Of a stretch of 8,333 bases of DNA, positions 1 through 8,133 are shown piece by piece (the first letter of the stretch is position 1; every line of letters begins with the position of its first letter). The translations under genes and the position numbers were made by a program. The notes below the pieces were generated by a model. It saw only the letters and a program-made list of their open reading frames with translations, did no database searches and was not told the origin of the DNA. The stretch comes from Methylomarinum sp. (lineage in GTDB: Bacteria; Pseudomonadota; Gammaproteobacteria; Methylococcales; Methylomonadaceae): assembly GCA_013139755.1 (NCBI GenBank), contig WTAG01000587.1, positions 1 to 8,333 of the forward strand. The letters run 5' to 3'.

Positions 1-1
1 A

Positions 2-2905
2 GAGTTGAGCATTTATCACCCTGAAACAAATGCACTATTGCACCAAGTTGCGACATCAATTAATAATATGGCTGTCAGTGATCATCTGATTGTTTCCTTT
101 GGTGAGTGGATACCTACGTCAGAAGGCGATCTGCTAATCAGCATTCTAGCCCAGCAGCCCACTTTACAGGGGCAAGTAGACGGTCAATTGTATGTGGGTG
201 ACAAAGCAACGGGTACTTTCACCGTTGATAAAACAGTTGTTCCAGAAGGCAGTCAAACGGTTCAAGCCAAAATAATTCTTGAAGGGGTAGATACTGCTCG
301 AGGCACACTGATTGATCCATTATTCTTTGCTGTCCAACAAGCAGTAACGACTGGGAGTGATTTTACTGCCAAAGAAGCTTTAAATTGGCAGAAACGTAAT
401 CGATGCATGGGCTGTCATATTCAAACACAAAGTCTAGTTGGTGTCGCTTCAGCCTATCAAAAAGGTTTAGGTGATAAATTGGCGGCTAATACCATGTACA
501 ACACAGTGGCCAGTAGCCAACAAGAAGATGGAGGGCTTAGGGCAAATCATCCGCAACACACTAAAACCCAAACGGCACTGGGATTATGGGCATTAACTGC
601 GTGGGATGATCTTAATGCTTCATTTAGAACTCTGCATAAGGCGGCCAAACATATGTATGACCGTCGCTCACAATCAGGTAATCAGACTTGGTGGAGACCT
701 GATCATGCTTCTGGCTGGTGGCGATCTAATGAATCTCATACGGCGTTGACAGTTAAAGGCTATGTTAAATTAATCAAGGCCTCTGAGCAGATAGATTTGA
801 CTGCTATTTCAGATTATTCGCTTCAAAGCCTTGGTAGCTTAAAGGCTGGATCCAGCAATCGTCCTCTGGATATAGAAGCTGGCCCTGATGGGACTCTCTT
901 CAGTATTAAACGAAATGGGGAAATTGTTCAAATTGATCCTGTGAGCGGTAGTATCCAAGTTATTGGTCAATCAGGTCATAATAGTTTTGGCCTAGCGATT
1001 GATCAAGACGGAACGCAATATATTGTCGGCGATAATGGTCGACTTTCACGACGTAATTTAGATGGTTCTATTGATATTTTACTTTCTGGAGGAGGCACCT
1101 TTACTGATATAGAATTTGGTGTTGATGGTTGGCTTTATATTATAGACTACACCAACCATCAACTACTCCGCTTAACTGACCCAGATAGCGGTGTCGTACA
1201 GGTAGTTGCTAAAAATGGTCTGCTTAACAAACCTTATGGGTTAGCCTTTGATTCAGCAGGTAATGCAATTATCGCTAATTATGGTGGCTGGAATATTATC
1301 AAGGTAACCATGGATGGCACCTCATCTGTGTTTGCAGATGGTCTGGCTTACCGGCCCATTTGGATTGCCTCTGATCATCAAGGCGGCTTTTACTATAGTT
1401 CGTTGAGTTATAGTAATTCGCGTCAAACAACGCCGTCAGGCATTAATTATTTAAGTAAAGAAGGTGTAATTGAACGTTTACGTAGTGGCAATAGCTTGCG
1501 AGGAATAGCCGTATTGAATGAACAGGTGTTCGTGACAAGTTATAACGGCAATCATTTGTATGAGGTTGTTTCTACACCTATCAATACGACATTGTTAGCC
1601 AATTACAGTACTGAGGTTACTCGATCTGCAAACTATTTCCTGGCTCGTTACAAGGATAATAGCAGTAATAATATCACTCAAGCTATGCGTTTGAGTGGAT
1701 TAGCTGAAGCAAGGCAAGTGATAAGCGACGAAACATTATTGGCTCAAGTCAATTCGGCTATTACATTTATCGAGCAAGTCTTAAGGACTCGTCAGCGTGC
1801 AGATGGAGGTTGGGGGCGTTATACCAGTTATGGCAGTGATGCAATGGTGACTGCACTGGTTGGATTAGCCCTGGATTATACCAACCCGTCAGCTGATGAC
1901 CCGGTCGTTCGAAATACTATTCAATACTTGTTATCTAACCAGTTGAGTGATCATTCATGGAGGAGTAATAACAATATTCTCTCAACTCGTTTAGCTGCTA
2001 CCAGTCTGGTGGTAGCCTATTTACCAGTAGCTTTGGAACGACTTGGTGGAATAGATGTTGATCTTCATCTGACGATGCCTGATAACAACGGTTTATTACA
2101 ATCCTCAATTTTGCCTACGTCACAAACACTAACTGATAATAATTCACGCCATTATTTATGGCAATTACTGGGAGTCACATCAAATACTCGGGAATTATTA
2201 TTAGATTTAAATTTACTGAATATGCAGTTAGGTGAAAACCGGCCTGTTGTAAATGAAGCTTATATTGAATTCAAAAATTCATTTAATAATGAATTATTAC
2301 GGATTGATTTATCTGTACCAACTGTACGAGCAGCCAGTGACCTTAGGTTGCAACTTGAAACGGATAAACAAACTTATCAAGCCTATGAATCGGTAGGGAT
2401 TAATTTAGCAGTGGATAACACGGGACCGACAGTAGCTGAAGGCTATATTGAGTTGAAAATCCGTGCGGTTGGTGCAACTGAAACACTGGATCTATTGGAG
2501 CCTCTTACTGTCTCTGCAATAGCCTCAGGACAGCAGCAAGACTTAATTAGTCACTGGATGACACAAGCCACCTTAGCAGGCGATTATGAAGTTTACGCCC
2601 AACTGTTTGACACACAAAATCGCTTATTAGATCAGCAAATAATCCCCTTTAAAATAGTACATGGTGATAGCCCAGTTATAGATGGACATGTTGTTACAGA
2701 TAAGCCCCTATATCAAGCCTGGGATCAAGTCATCATTGAAGGGCGTATTGAAAATACCAGTGCCAATGTGATCCAACCCCCAACACATTATGAGTTAACG
2801 GTGACTGATCCTAATGGTACTCTGGTTTATACTCAAGCAGGCGAGGTTAATGAGCTGGTCGCTGGTGCCTTGCAAGACCGCAATTTTACATTTGTTCTCC
2901 ACTGA
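2..2905 (+). CDS. Giant modular extracytoplasmic protein, upstream part: CxxCH alpha/alpha-toroid split by NHL propeller, plus Ig-like modules (5' partial, frameshifted at 3' end)
   Basis: The frame is open through the left edge, so the TTG at 5 is only the first possible start seen and the true N-terminus is outside. Residues are counted from that TTG. Residues 1-115 look like the end of a beta-sandwich module. Residues 128-262 and 535-680 carry helical repeats with QEDGGL, TWW-GWW, RADGGWGRY and SW motifs typical of the prenyltransferase/squalene-cyclase toroid fold. No DxDD or DCTAE cyclase acid motif is visible, so terpene cyclase activity is not supported. CMGCH at 134-138 (nt 404-418) fits covalent c-type haem attachment and would imply periplasmic maturation. 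Residues 281-522 form about six NHL-like blades (PLDI-PDG, FGLAIDQDG, YGLAFDSAGN) inserted inside the toroid. From 779 onward come two modules starting with a TDK-x(2)-Y motif, as in macroglobulin MG domains. The stop at 2903-2905 interrupts the second module, whose remainder continues in the next frame. The precise role is unknown; a surface scaffold or recognition protein is an inference. Confidence 0.88.
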   Translation, partial: ELSIYHPETNALLHQVATSINNMAVSDHLIVSFGEWIPTSEGDLLISILAQQPTLQGQVDGQLYVGDKATGTFTVDKTVVPEGSQTVQAKIILEGVDTARGTLIDPLFFAVQQAVTTGSDFTAKEALNWQKRNRCMGCHIQTQSLVGVASAYQKGLGDKLAANTMYNTVASSQQEDGGLRANHPQHTKTQTALGLWALTAWDDLNASFRTLHKAAKHMYDRRSQSGNQTWWRPDHASGWWRSNESHTALTVKGYVKLIKASEQIDLTAISDYSLQSLGSLKAGSSNRPLDIEAGPDGTLFSIKRNGEIVQIDPVSGSIQVIGQSGHNSFGLAIDQDGTQYIVGDNGRLSRRNLDGSIDILLSGGGTFTDIEFGVDGWLYIIDYTNHQLLRLTDPDSGVVQVVAKNGLLNKPYGLAFDSAGNAIIANYGGWNIIKVTMDGTSSVFADGLAYRPIWIASDHQGGFYYSSLSYSNSRQTTPSGINYLSKEGVIERLRSGNSLRGIAVLNEQVFVTSYNGNHLYEVVSTPINTTLLANYSTEVTRSANYFLARYKDNSSNNITQAMRLSGLAEARQVISDETLLAQVNSAITFIEQVLRTRQRADGGWGRYTSYGSDAMVTALVGLALDYTNPSADDPVVRNTIQYLLSNQLSDHSWRSNNNILSTRLAATSLVVAYLPVALERLGGIDVDLHLTMPDNNGLLQSSILPTSQTLTDNNSRHYLWQLLGVTSNTRELLLDLNLLNMQLGENRPVVNEAYIEFKNSFNNELLRIDLSVPTVRAASDLRLQLETDKQTYQAYESVGINLAVDNTGPTVAEGYIELKIRAVGATETLDLLEPLTVSAIASGQQQDLISHWMTQATLAGDYEVYAQLFDTQNRLLDQQIIPFKIVHGDSPVIDGHVVTDKPLYQAWDQVIIEGRIENTSANVIQPPTHYELTVTDPNGTLVYTQAGEVNELVAGALQDRNFTFVLH
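2888..2905 (+). other. Frameshift site joining the two parts of the giant gene
   Basis: The upstream frame ends in a TGA at 2903-2905 within TTTGTTCTCCACTGAT. Removing one base in 2894-2903 joins NFTF to STDAVAGQYAV (or NFTFVL to TDAVAGQYAV). The join aligns with the equivalent stretch of the preceding module (HWMTQATLAGDYEV), which supports one original reading frame. No other stop interrupts either half. This is seen directly; whether it is a mutation or a sequencing/assembly indel cannot be decided here. Confidence 0.8.
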
Positions 2906-4952
2906 TGCTGTTGCAGGTCAGTACGCTGTTACCTGGTTAATTCAGGATGCCTTTAGCCGTGATTTACTCGCCACCAAGATAACCTCGTTTACGGTAGAAA
3001 GACAAGTCCTGCAAGCGCTAAACGGGAAGGTTACTGCCACCCCGGTACAAGTGTTTCAAGGTGATCCGGTACAATGCAGTGAACAAATGACTAACCTGGC
3101 AGCCAGCAAGATAGCCGGTGTATTGCTCAGCAGTCAACTGATTTCCGTTGAAACGGGCGTAGTGATTCAGGAAACATCCCGAATCGTTGACTTTTTACCC
3201 AGTTCTAGCGTCAATGAGCAACGTGAGATTGTTACTCAGGAGTTGTCAGTTGCTGAATATGCCTGTGTACTAACAGCGGAAATAGCAGGGCACACAAAGC
3301 AATTGGGCGCAGCAATATTTGCCGTATTAGAACCCCCAATCAACATTCAAGGCCAACTAAGTGCTGGCGATAAAGGCCGAGTACTGGTCTTGTTAGATGA
3401 TACACCTAAGCAGTGTGATGGGTTTTCTGAGATCAGTTTAGAAGCGACTTTATCGACACCATTAACGACCAATACTACAGTCACAGCAACGCTATATGAT
3501 GAAACGGGTGCTTTGATTGATCAGGAAACCGGTCTGATGGATGATCGTATGATTGACCAACAAACAGGTAATGGAAGTATAAATCTAATCATGGATGATA
3601 TTGCACCGACTCATATTGCAGTCACTGTAAATGCCTTGATTCAGTTGGGTGATGGATATCAACTGGTAATTGAAACAATAGAGGGAGGCATCACAGAGAC
3701 TTTCGATAGTGGCCTGATTGCTACTAATTGCACTCAAGATCTAGTCATTGGTGAAGTTTATGGTCAAACTCGCTTGACTGATATCATAGCCTTACCTGCT
3801 GCGGATGATCCATTGGGAATTAACCATATACCAGACCTTACAACCCAACGAAACAAACTCGTCAGTATTTTAACTAATGCCAATTGGTCATATAACATCA
3901 CCACTAATGCAGACGATTTTACCCGTGAACTCAGAACGGGAGGCTACGTAAATTACCTGTTGTTATCTGAACAGGTAAAACTCGAAGAAAGTGTACAAAA
4001 AGAACTACGGGAAGCCATTTTTCGTGGTGAAGGATTAATCGAAGCGGGTAGTCATGATCAACGACAAGGTCGAATTGATGCTGCATTAGGTGTTAAATTT
4101 CAAGGTAAGCATGCCAATATGCAAGGTTTTAGCTTGGTTAACAGTCTGGTGACACCAGCAGGTGATGCAGATTTTCAGCTTACCGATAGAAGCTTAAAAG
4201 CAACAACAAATGGGGCTAGTCTATTAGGTACTTTTGTAGAGCAAGGTACTGTAACAACAGAAACAGCAATGACCCATTATAGCTATGGGCAAGGGCAAAG
4301 TATCTATATCGGATTTGATTTGGCAGCTGAAACAGCACTGACCAATGCAGATCCACTATTAGAGTCCCTATTATTAGATGCCTTAACTTACGTTCATCCA
4401 GAGACACTTTCAGCGGTCGCGCAAGGGACTTATCCTGTTCGTATCACTTTGGACAATCTGGGTATAGCCACGCCAGGGCAAGTCACCATGATGTTACCGG
4501 AAGGTATCAGCGTACTGGATTCAGGAGACGCCGCTATAAATGGTCAAAATTTAATCTGGCCATTTAATCTACTCGAACCCGACCAGATAACATTTGATGC
4601 CTGGCTAAAATTACCAGAGCAGCCCGTGTTAATCAGCGCTTTAATTCAAAGTGGTAGTGCACCGGATTGGATAGATCAAGGCACATTATCGCTTGATGTC
4701 AACCCGAAAACATTAGTGACGGTTGATACGGTACAAGCAACTGCCGCAGCCATCACAGACCAGACCTATAAACAAGCACAAAAATACCTGGGCTGGGCGC
4801 AACAAGACAGTGCGGCTGGGCGTTGGAAAGATGCCTTATCCGCTTTACTCAGAGCCTCTGATGCACTGATTGCAATCGGTACTGCAGAAAGCGAAGCCTT
4901 ACGAGTAGACGTTGCCAAAGCAATACGCACCGTTGCCATCAACCTAAATTAA
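2895..4952 (+). CDS. Giant modular protein, downstream part after the frameshift: Ig-like modules, ThuA/GATase1-like domain, helical tail
   Basis: This is the continuation of the upstream part in the +1 frame. The frame opens at an ATG at 2814, but the first ~27 residues from there overlap the upstream frame and have no domain character, so 2814 is unlikely to be a real start and no good internal ribosome binding site was seen. Residues are counted from the 2814 ATG. Residues ~28-62 complete the interrupted beta module (DAVAGQYAV). Residues 65-173 and 177-307 look like two further ~105-130 residue beta modules. Residues 309-528 resemble a class I glutamine-amidotransferase-like/ThuA-like domain: a hydrophobic strand YLLLSE, then LREAIFRGEGLIEAG, and later YGQGQSIYIGFDL before a helical LLLDAL stretch. 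The nucleophilic Cys expected at the elbow of an active amidotransferase is not visible, so a binding role is more likely than catalysis. Residues 537-628 look like a DUF11/CARDB-type beta module, and 636-712 an amphipathic helical tail. The gene ends 15 bases before the next start, suggesting one transcript. Confidence 0.82.
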   Translation, partial: FSTDAVAGQYAVTWLIQDAFSRDLLATKITSFTVERQVLQALNGKVTATPVQVFQGDPVQCSEQMTNLAASKIAGVLLSSQLISVETGVVIQETSRIVDFLPSSSVNEQREIVTQELSVAEYACVLTAEIAGHTKQLGAAIFAVLEPPINIQGQLSAGDKGRVLVLLDDTPKQCDGFSEISLEATLSTPLTTNTTVTATLYDETGALIDQETGLMDDRMIDQQTGNGSINLIMDDIAPTHIAVTVNALIQLGDGYQLVIETIEGGITETFDSGLIATNCTQDLVIGEVYGQTRLTDIIALPAADDPLGINHIPDLTTQRNKLVSILTNANWSYNITTNADDFTRELRTGGYVNYLLLSEQVKLEESVQKELREAIFRGEGLIEAGSHDQRQGRIDAALGVKFQGKHANMQGFSLVNSLVTPAGDADFQLTDRSLKATTNGASLLGTFVEQGTVTTETAMTHYSYGQGQSIYIGFDLAAETALTNADPLLESLLLDALTYVHPETLSAVAQGTYPVRITLDNLGIATPGQVTMMLPEGISVLDSGDAAINGQNLIWPFNLLEPDQITFDAWLKLPEQPVLISALIQSGSAPDWIDQGTLSLDVNPKTLVTVDTVQATAAAITDQTYKQAQKYLGWAQQDSAAGRWKDALSALLRASDALIAIGTAESEALRVDVAKAIRTVAINLN

Positions 4953-4967
4953 TACCACAGCATACTT

Positions 4968-7900
4968 ATGACAACTATGACTATGAACAGCTCTTTTATC
5001 AGCGTTATGCGCGGAACCTCACGCTTCATGCGCAGCATCTCAGCCACGGTCATGATCACCTTTACCATGTTGATCCTAACCCCAGCCGTGATGGCAGCCA
5101 AGACAGAACTCAATAAAGCCCCTCAAGCCACTGTTAACAAAGTTAGCAGCGCAGAGACTCAACTGTCTAAAACACTACAAAACATAGAAAAACGACTACA
5201 GAAAATAACAGAAAAGATAGAGCAACATCAGGATGCACACGCTGATATTCAGCAACTGAAAGGCTTAACGCAACAGCTTAATAATCTGGATAAAAAAGTC
5301 CTCGCTAACTTCGAACAGATAGAAACCGAACTACTAGACCGACAACTGCCACCAGTGATTCTAGAACGTCATCAACACACCGTAGAGCGTTACCGTGCAG
5401 AAATCAGCCAGCTGTTGGAAGAACTGGAAGACATCGAAACAGCCAGCAACGACAGTGATCGACAAAGCCAAGCGCAACAGGCTATTACACACTTAAAATC
5501 CAAGCGTAATAAACGCTCACAACAACCGTTTGACCCGAATCAACTGCCCAACAGTAGTTTAAAAGCCAACCCGGACAACAAACCCAAACAAACAGAAAAA
5601 GACTTTATTCAAGCTGGGCTACACAATACGCCGTATACGCAATTAGCCGCCTTAGGCGATTTTACCTTCGACAAACTGACAGGGGCAAACAATCCCGCCT
5701 ATTTAGCCGAAACAGATGAGATCACCCTGACTCAAGCGATAAAAGACCAAGCCACCGAACTCAATCACGATCCCGTCAAAATCTACCATTGGGTCAGAAA
5801 CAACATAGAATGGCAACCCACCTGGGGAGCTATTCAGAATGCTGAATTAACATTATCAGCAAAGCGTGGCAACGCCATGGATATAGGCAGTTTAACCATA
5901 GCCTTGCTCAGAGCCTCAAAAATCCCTGCCCGTTATGTACACGGCAGCATAGACGTACCCGCAGAACAATTTAAAAACTGGGCTGGTGGTTTTGATAATG
6001 TGACAGCAGCAGGTAACTTCGCCTCATCGGGTGGCATCCCCATTACCTCAATCGTCAGCGGTGGACAGATCAGTAAAATTCGCCTGGAACACATCTGGGT
6101 AGAAGCCGCTATAGATTACTTTCCTTCACGTGGTGCAAAAAACAAGGATGCTGACAGCTGGGTTGATCTAGACCCTAGCTACAAGCAGTATGAATATAAG
6201 AAAGGGTTAGATGTTATCCAGATCAGTGGTATAGATGCCGAACAGCTGGCACAAAGCTTTATCGACAGTGGTACAGTAAACGAAACAGAAAGCTGGGTGA
6301 CAGGCTTTGATGCCACCGTACTACAAACCGCCCAGACCGAAGCGCAACAAAAATTAGAAAGCTATATCCAAAACAACATGACCAACCCCACCGTAGGCGA
6401 TGTCATCGGCGGACGTAAAACCATTATCAAAGAATATCCTACACTGCCGTCCAGTTTACCCAACAAAATCAAAGTCAGTGGTAGCCGATACGATAAACTT
6501 CCTAGCGCACTACAACAAACCATCACCTGGGCCTTTAACAAAGACATACTTGGCTACCTTATAGACCCTGTTAGCTTTCCATTCGCCAAAGTCAACAACC
6601 AAAAAATAACGCTATCGTTTAAACCTGCCACAGAAGCCGATGAACAAGCATTACTATCGCTACTACCCGAAGGCGAAATAACCGACATCAGTCAACTACC
6701 GACCAGCATCCCCAGTTACTTGATTAAGGTTATTCCTGAGCTTAAACTCAACGGACAAGTCATAAAAACCGGAACCGCCATGCAACTGGGTGAAGAACTG
6801 GACTTCATCACCGCCACAAACTTTGTAGAACGAGGACAAATCCAAAGCCCCAGAACCTACAAAGTGATCGCAGGATCGTACCTGGCCGTTAATGCCTATG
6901 CAGGCAGTGTCTCCCCACAAATACTGCAACAAGCACAAAGCAGGCTGGAAAACACCAAAACCTTACTGGAAACCACCGACCAAACACAAATCAGCGCACT
7001 GACCCGACAAGAACTATTAGGCGACATGTTCCATGCAGGCGGATTAGGCTACTACGCCCAACTCACCGCACTCAGCCACATCATGGGATTACAAGCAGGC
7101 GCTCATCACACCCTGGCCGCAGGCACAGGGACTTTTGGTTATGAGCCTAATGTTGATTACTTCTTTGGTTTCCCCAGAGCCATTACACCTGGTGGTGTAG
7201 TCTTCGATATACCGCTAGTCAACATCAATGGGGCTAATGATGGCAACCAGGAAAAACAGAAACAATTTACCCTGCAAACAGGCATCCTCAGCTCAGCACT
7301 GGAACACGCCGTACCTGAGCAAATGTTTGTTAATGAGCAGAATCCTGAGAAAGCTATATCAGCGGTTAAAGCTTTACAAAAAGCCAGTGCACAAGGACAG
7401 AGGATTTATCATATTACCAAAGCTAATCAATCGACTATACTGAGTAATATTCACCATGACTCAGAGACTATGACAGAGATTAGAAATGCGCTTAATGCTG
7501 GGAAGGAAGTGATTACTCATACTGATGCTGTGCAGGTGCCTGGGTGGAGTGGGGCTGGGTATATTATTACTGATCCTGTTACTGGGGATGGGGCTTATAA
7601 GATTGCTGGTGGGGGGAATGGGGGGTTTTATGGTGGAATAGCTTTTGGTATAACTTTTTCCTCTCTCGTAGCACTGTCAGTGAGCGCAGTAATTTCAACA
7701 GGAACAGGCAATGCTGGAGCTGCTTTGGCAGTGCTTGCGCTGGTACAGATATTAGGGCCTCTGTTTCTTTCTCACAAAGAAGCCTTTGGGAACGATCCTA
7801 AAACATGGGCGTGCTGGCAAGCTGGGTTTGGAATTGCTGCTGGACTAACTCCTGCCACTTCGGCTCTTATAGTTGAAAAAGTTGGGTATGCCGCATTGGG

Positions 7901-7970
7901 TGTTTTGGTCGATGTTTTTAATATAGTCATTAGCGGTGGCACATCTCAAGCGGTTAGTTGTTTTGAATAA
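4968..7970 (+). CDS. Exported transglutaminase-like (Cys-less) RHS-associated family protein with variable hydrophobic C-terminus
   Basis: A complete gene of 1000 residues. A signal peptide is clear: Arg at 15, 19 and 22, hydrophobic core ~23-41, likely cleavage after Ala43 (VMA-A). Start 4968 is chosen by its closeness to the previous stop. No Shine-Dalgarno is evident, and ATGs at 4977, 4983 and 5007 would also keep the signal. Residues ~55-160 are charged and helical, coiled-coil-like. Residues ~250-415 are a transglutaminase-like core: KRGNAMD at 299-305, LLRASKIPARYVHG at 313-326, His375 in LEHIWVE, and Asp402 in WVDLDPSYK. Ala303 occupies the nucleophile position. From my memory of the family, GNA-x-D without Cys is usual in the RHS-associated branch, so this is probably a non-catalytic or differently acting fold. 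Residues ~490-890 match the long conserved region of that branch (LPSALQQTI, ITLSFKPATEADE, SSALEHAVPEQMF, AVKALQ-A-AQGQRIY, GWSGAGYIITDP, GGGNGGF). Residues 888-1000 diverge into a hydrophobic tail with about four membrane-like segments and the only two Cys (948, 998). Its role is inferred to be a surface-exposed or delivered protein with an exchangeable C-terminal module. Confidence 0.92.
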   Translation: MTTMTMNSSFISVMRGTSRFMRSISATVMITFTMLILTPAVMAAKTELNKAPQATVNKVSSAETQLSKTLQNIEKRLQKITEKIEQHQDAHADIQQLKGLTQQLNNLDKKVLANFEQIETELLDRQLPPVILERHQHTVERYRAEISQLLEELEDIETASNDSDRQSQAQQAITHLKSKRNKRSQQPFDPNQLPNSSLKANPDNKPKQTEKDFIQAGLHNTPYTQLAALGDFTFDKLTGANNPAYLAETDEITLTQAIKDQATELNHDPVKIYHWVRNNIEWQPTWGAIQNAELTLSAKRGNAMDIGSLTIALLRASKIPARYVHGSIDVPAEQFKNWAGGFDNVTAAGNFASSGGIPITSIVSGGQISKIRLEHIWVEAAIDYFPSRGAKNKDADSWVDLDPSYKQYEYKKGLDVIQISGIDAEQLAQSFIDSGTVNETESWVTGFDATVLQTAQTEAQQKLESYIQNNMTNPTVGDVIGGRKTIIKEYPTLPSSLPNKIKVSGSRYDKLPSALQQTITWAFNKDILGYLIDPVSFPFAKVNNQKITLSFKPATEADEQALLSLLPEGEITDISQLPTSIPSYLIKVIPELKLNGQVIKTGTAMQLGEELDFITATNFVERGQIQSPRTYKVIAGSYLAVNAYAGSVSPQILQQAQSRLENTKTLLETTDQTQISALTRQELLGDMFHAGGLGYYAQLTALSHIMGLQAGAHHTLAAGTGTFGYEPNVDYFFGFPRAITPGGVVFDIPLVNINGANDGNQEKQKQFTLQTGILSSALEHAVPEQMFVNEQNPEKAISAVKALQKASAQGQRIYHITKANQSTILSNIHHDSETMTEIRNALNAGKEVITHTDAVQVPGWSGAGYIITDPVTGDGAYKIAGGGNGGFYGGIAFGITFSSLVALSVSAVISTGTGNAGAALAVLALVQILGPLFLSHKEAFGNDPKTWACWQAGFGIAAGLTPATSALIVEKVGYAALGVLVDVFNIVISGGTSQAVSCFE

Positions 7971-7983
7971 GCATTGTATATAT

Positions 7984-7988
7984 AAAGG
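7984..7988 (+). promoter_or_regulatory. Ribosome binding site deciding the start of the small downstream ORF
   Basis: AAAGG lies 7 bases before the ATG at 7996, a good Shine-Dalgarno core at a normal distance. It favours 7996 over the ATG at 7936 in the same frame, which lies inside the end of the upstream gene and has no comparable site. Confidence 0.5.
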
Positions 7989-7995
7989 TTTTTGT

Positions 7996-8133
7996 ATGGT
8001 TATAGCAACTGTAAGTGCTCACAATACGACATATTTGGTGTTTCGGCTTAATTCTCCGCAGGATATATCTATATTTATTTGCATGTTTTTGTTAACAATA
8101 TTATCAACATATGAAGTTATTAAAAAAAACTAA
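7996..8133 (+). CDS. Small single-pass membrane protein, unrecognised; candidate immunity or accessory protein
   Basis: I do not recognise this 45-residue product. It begins MVIATVSAHN and carries one hydrophobic stretch at about residues 24-39 (ISIFICMFLLTILS), followed by a short basic end (VIKKN), so a single membrane helix is predicted. The start at 7996 is chosen for the AAAGG site just upstream; an in-frame ATG at 7936 would give 65 residues but overlap the preceding gene. It sits 25 bases after the transglutaminase-like gene, whose tail is strongly hydrophobic. A position immediately after a variable C-terminal module is where immunity genes usually sit, and small membrane proteins are typical immunity partners of membrane-acting toxins. 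That role is an inference from context only. It could also be a chance ORF or the remnant of a longer gene. Confidence 0.42.
   Translation: MVIATVSAHNTTYLVFRLNSPQDISIFICMFLLTILSTYEVIKKN

Noticed and set aside
134..2045. Terpene (squalene-hopene) cyclase identity for the toroid domain
   Set aside because: The helical-repeat motifs fit the fold, but no DxDD-type catalytic motif is visible and the domain is interrupted by a propeller.
2814..2894. Independent start of the downstream half of the giant gene at the 2814 ATG
   Set aside because: These codons overlap the still-meaningful upstream frame, encode no domain-like sequence, and lack a ribosome binding site; domain continuity supports a frameshift instead.
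2894..2906. Programmed +1 frameshifting at CAC TGA, as in the RF2 gene
   Set aside because: The RF2-type slippery CTT codon and upstream Shine-Dalgarno-like stimulator are absent, and CAC-to-ACT re-pairing is poor.
4216..4407. Minus-strand ORF of 63 codons
   Set aside because: It lies entirely within the amidotransferase-like region of the giant gene and has no recognisable features.
6362..6938. Two minus-strand ORFs (6362-6547 and 6696-6938)
   Set aside because: Both are opposite the conserved middle of the transglutaminase-like gene and look like shadows of its coding frame.
7228..7443. Plus-strand 71-codon ORF
   Set aside because: It is an alternative frame inside the conserved region of the transglutaminase-like gene, with a basic, low-complexity product.
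7958..7986. Promoter TTGTTT / TATAAA with 17-base spacing before the small ORF
   Set aside because: Transcription would begin after or within the ribosome binding site at 7984-7988, so it could not serve that ORF normally; the AT-rich match may be chance.
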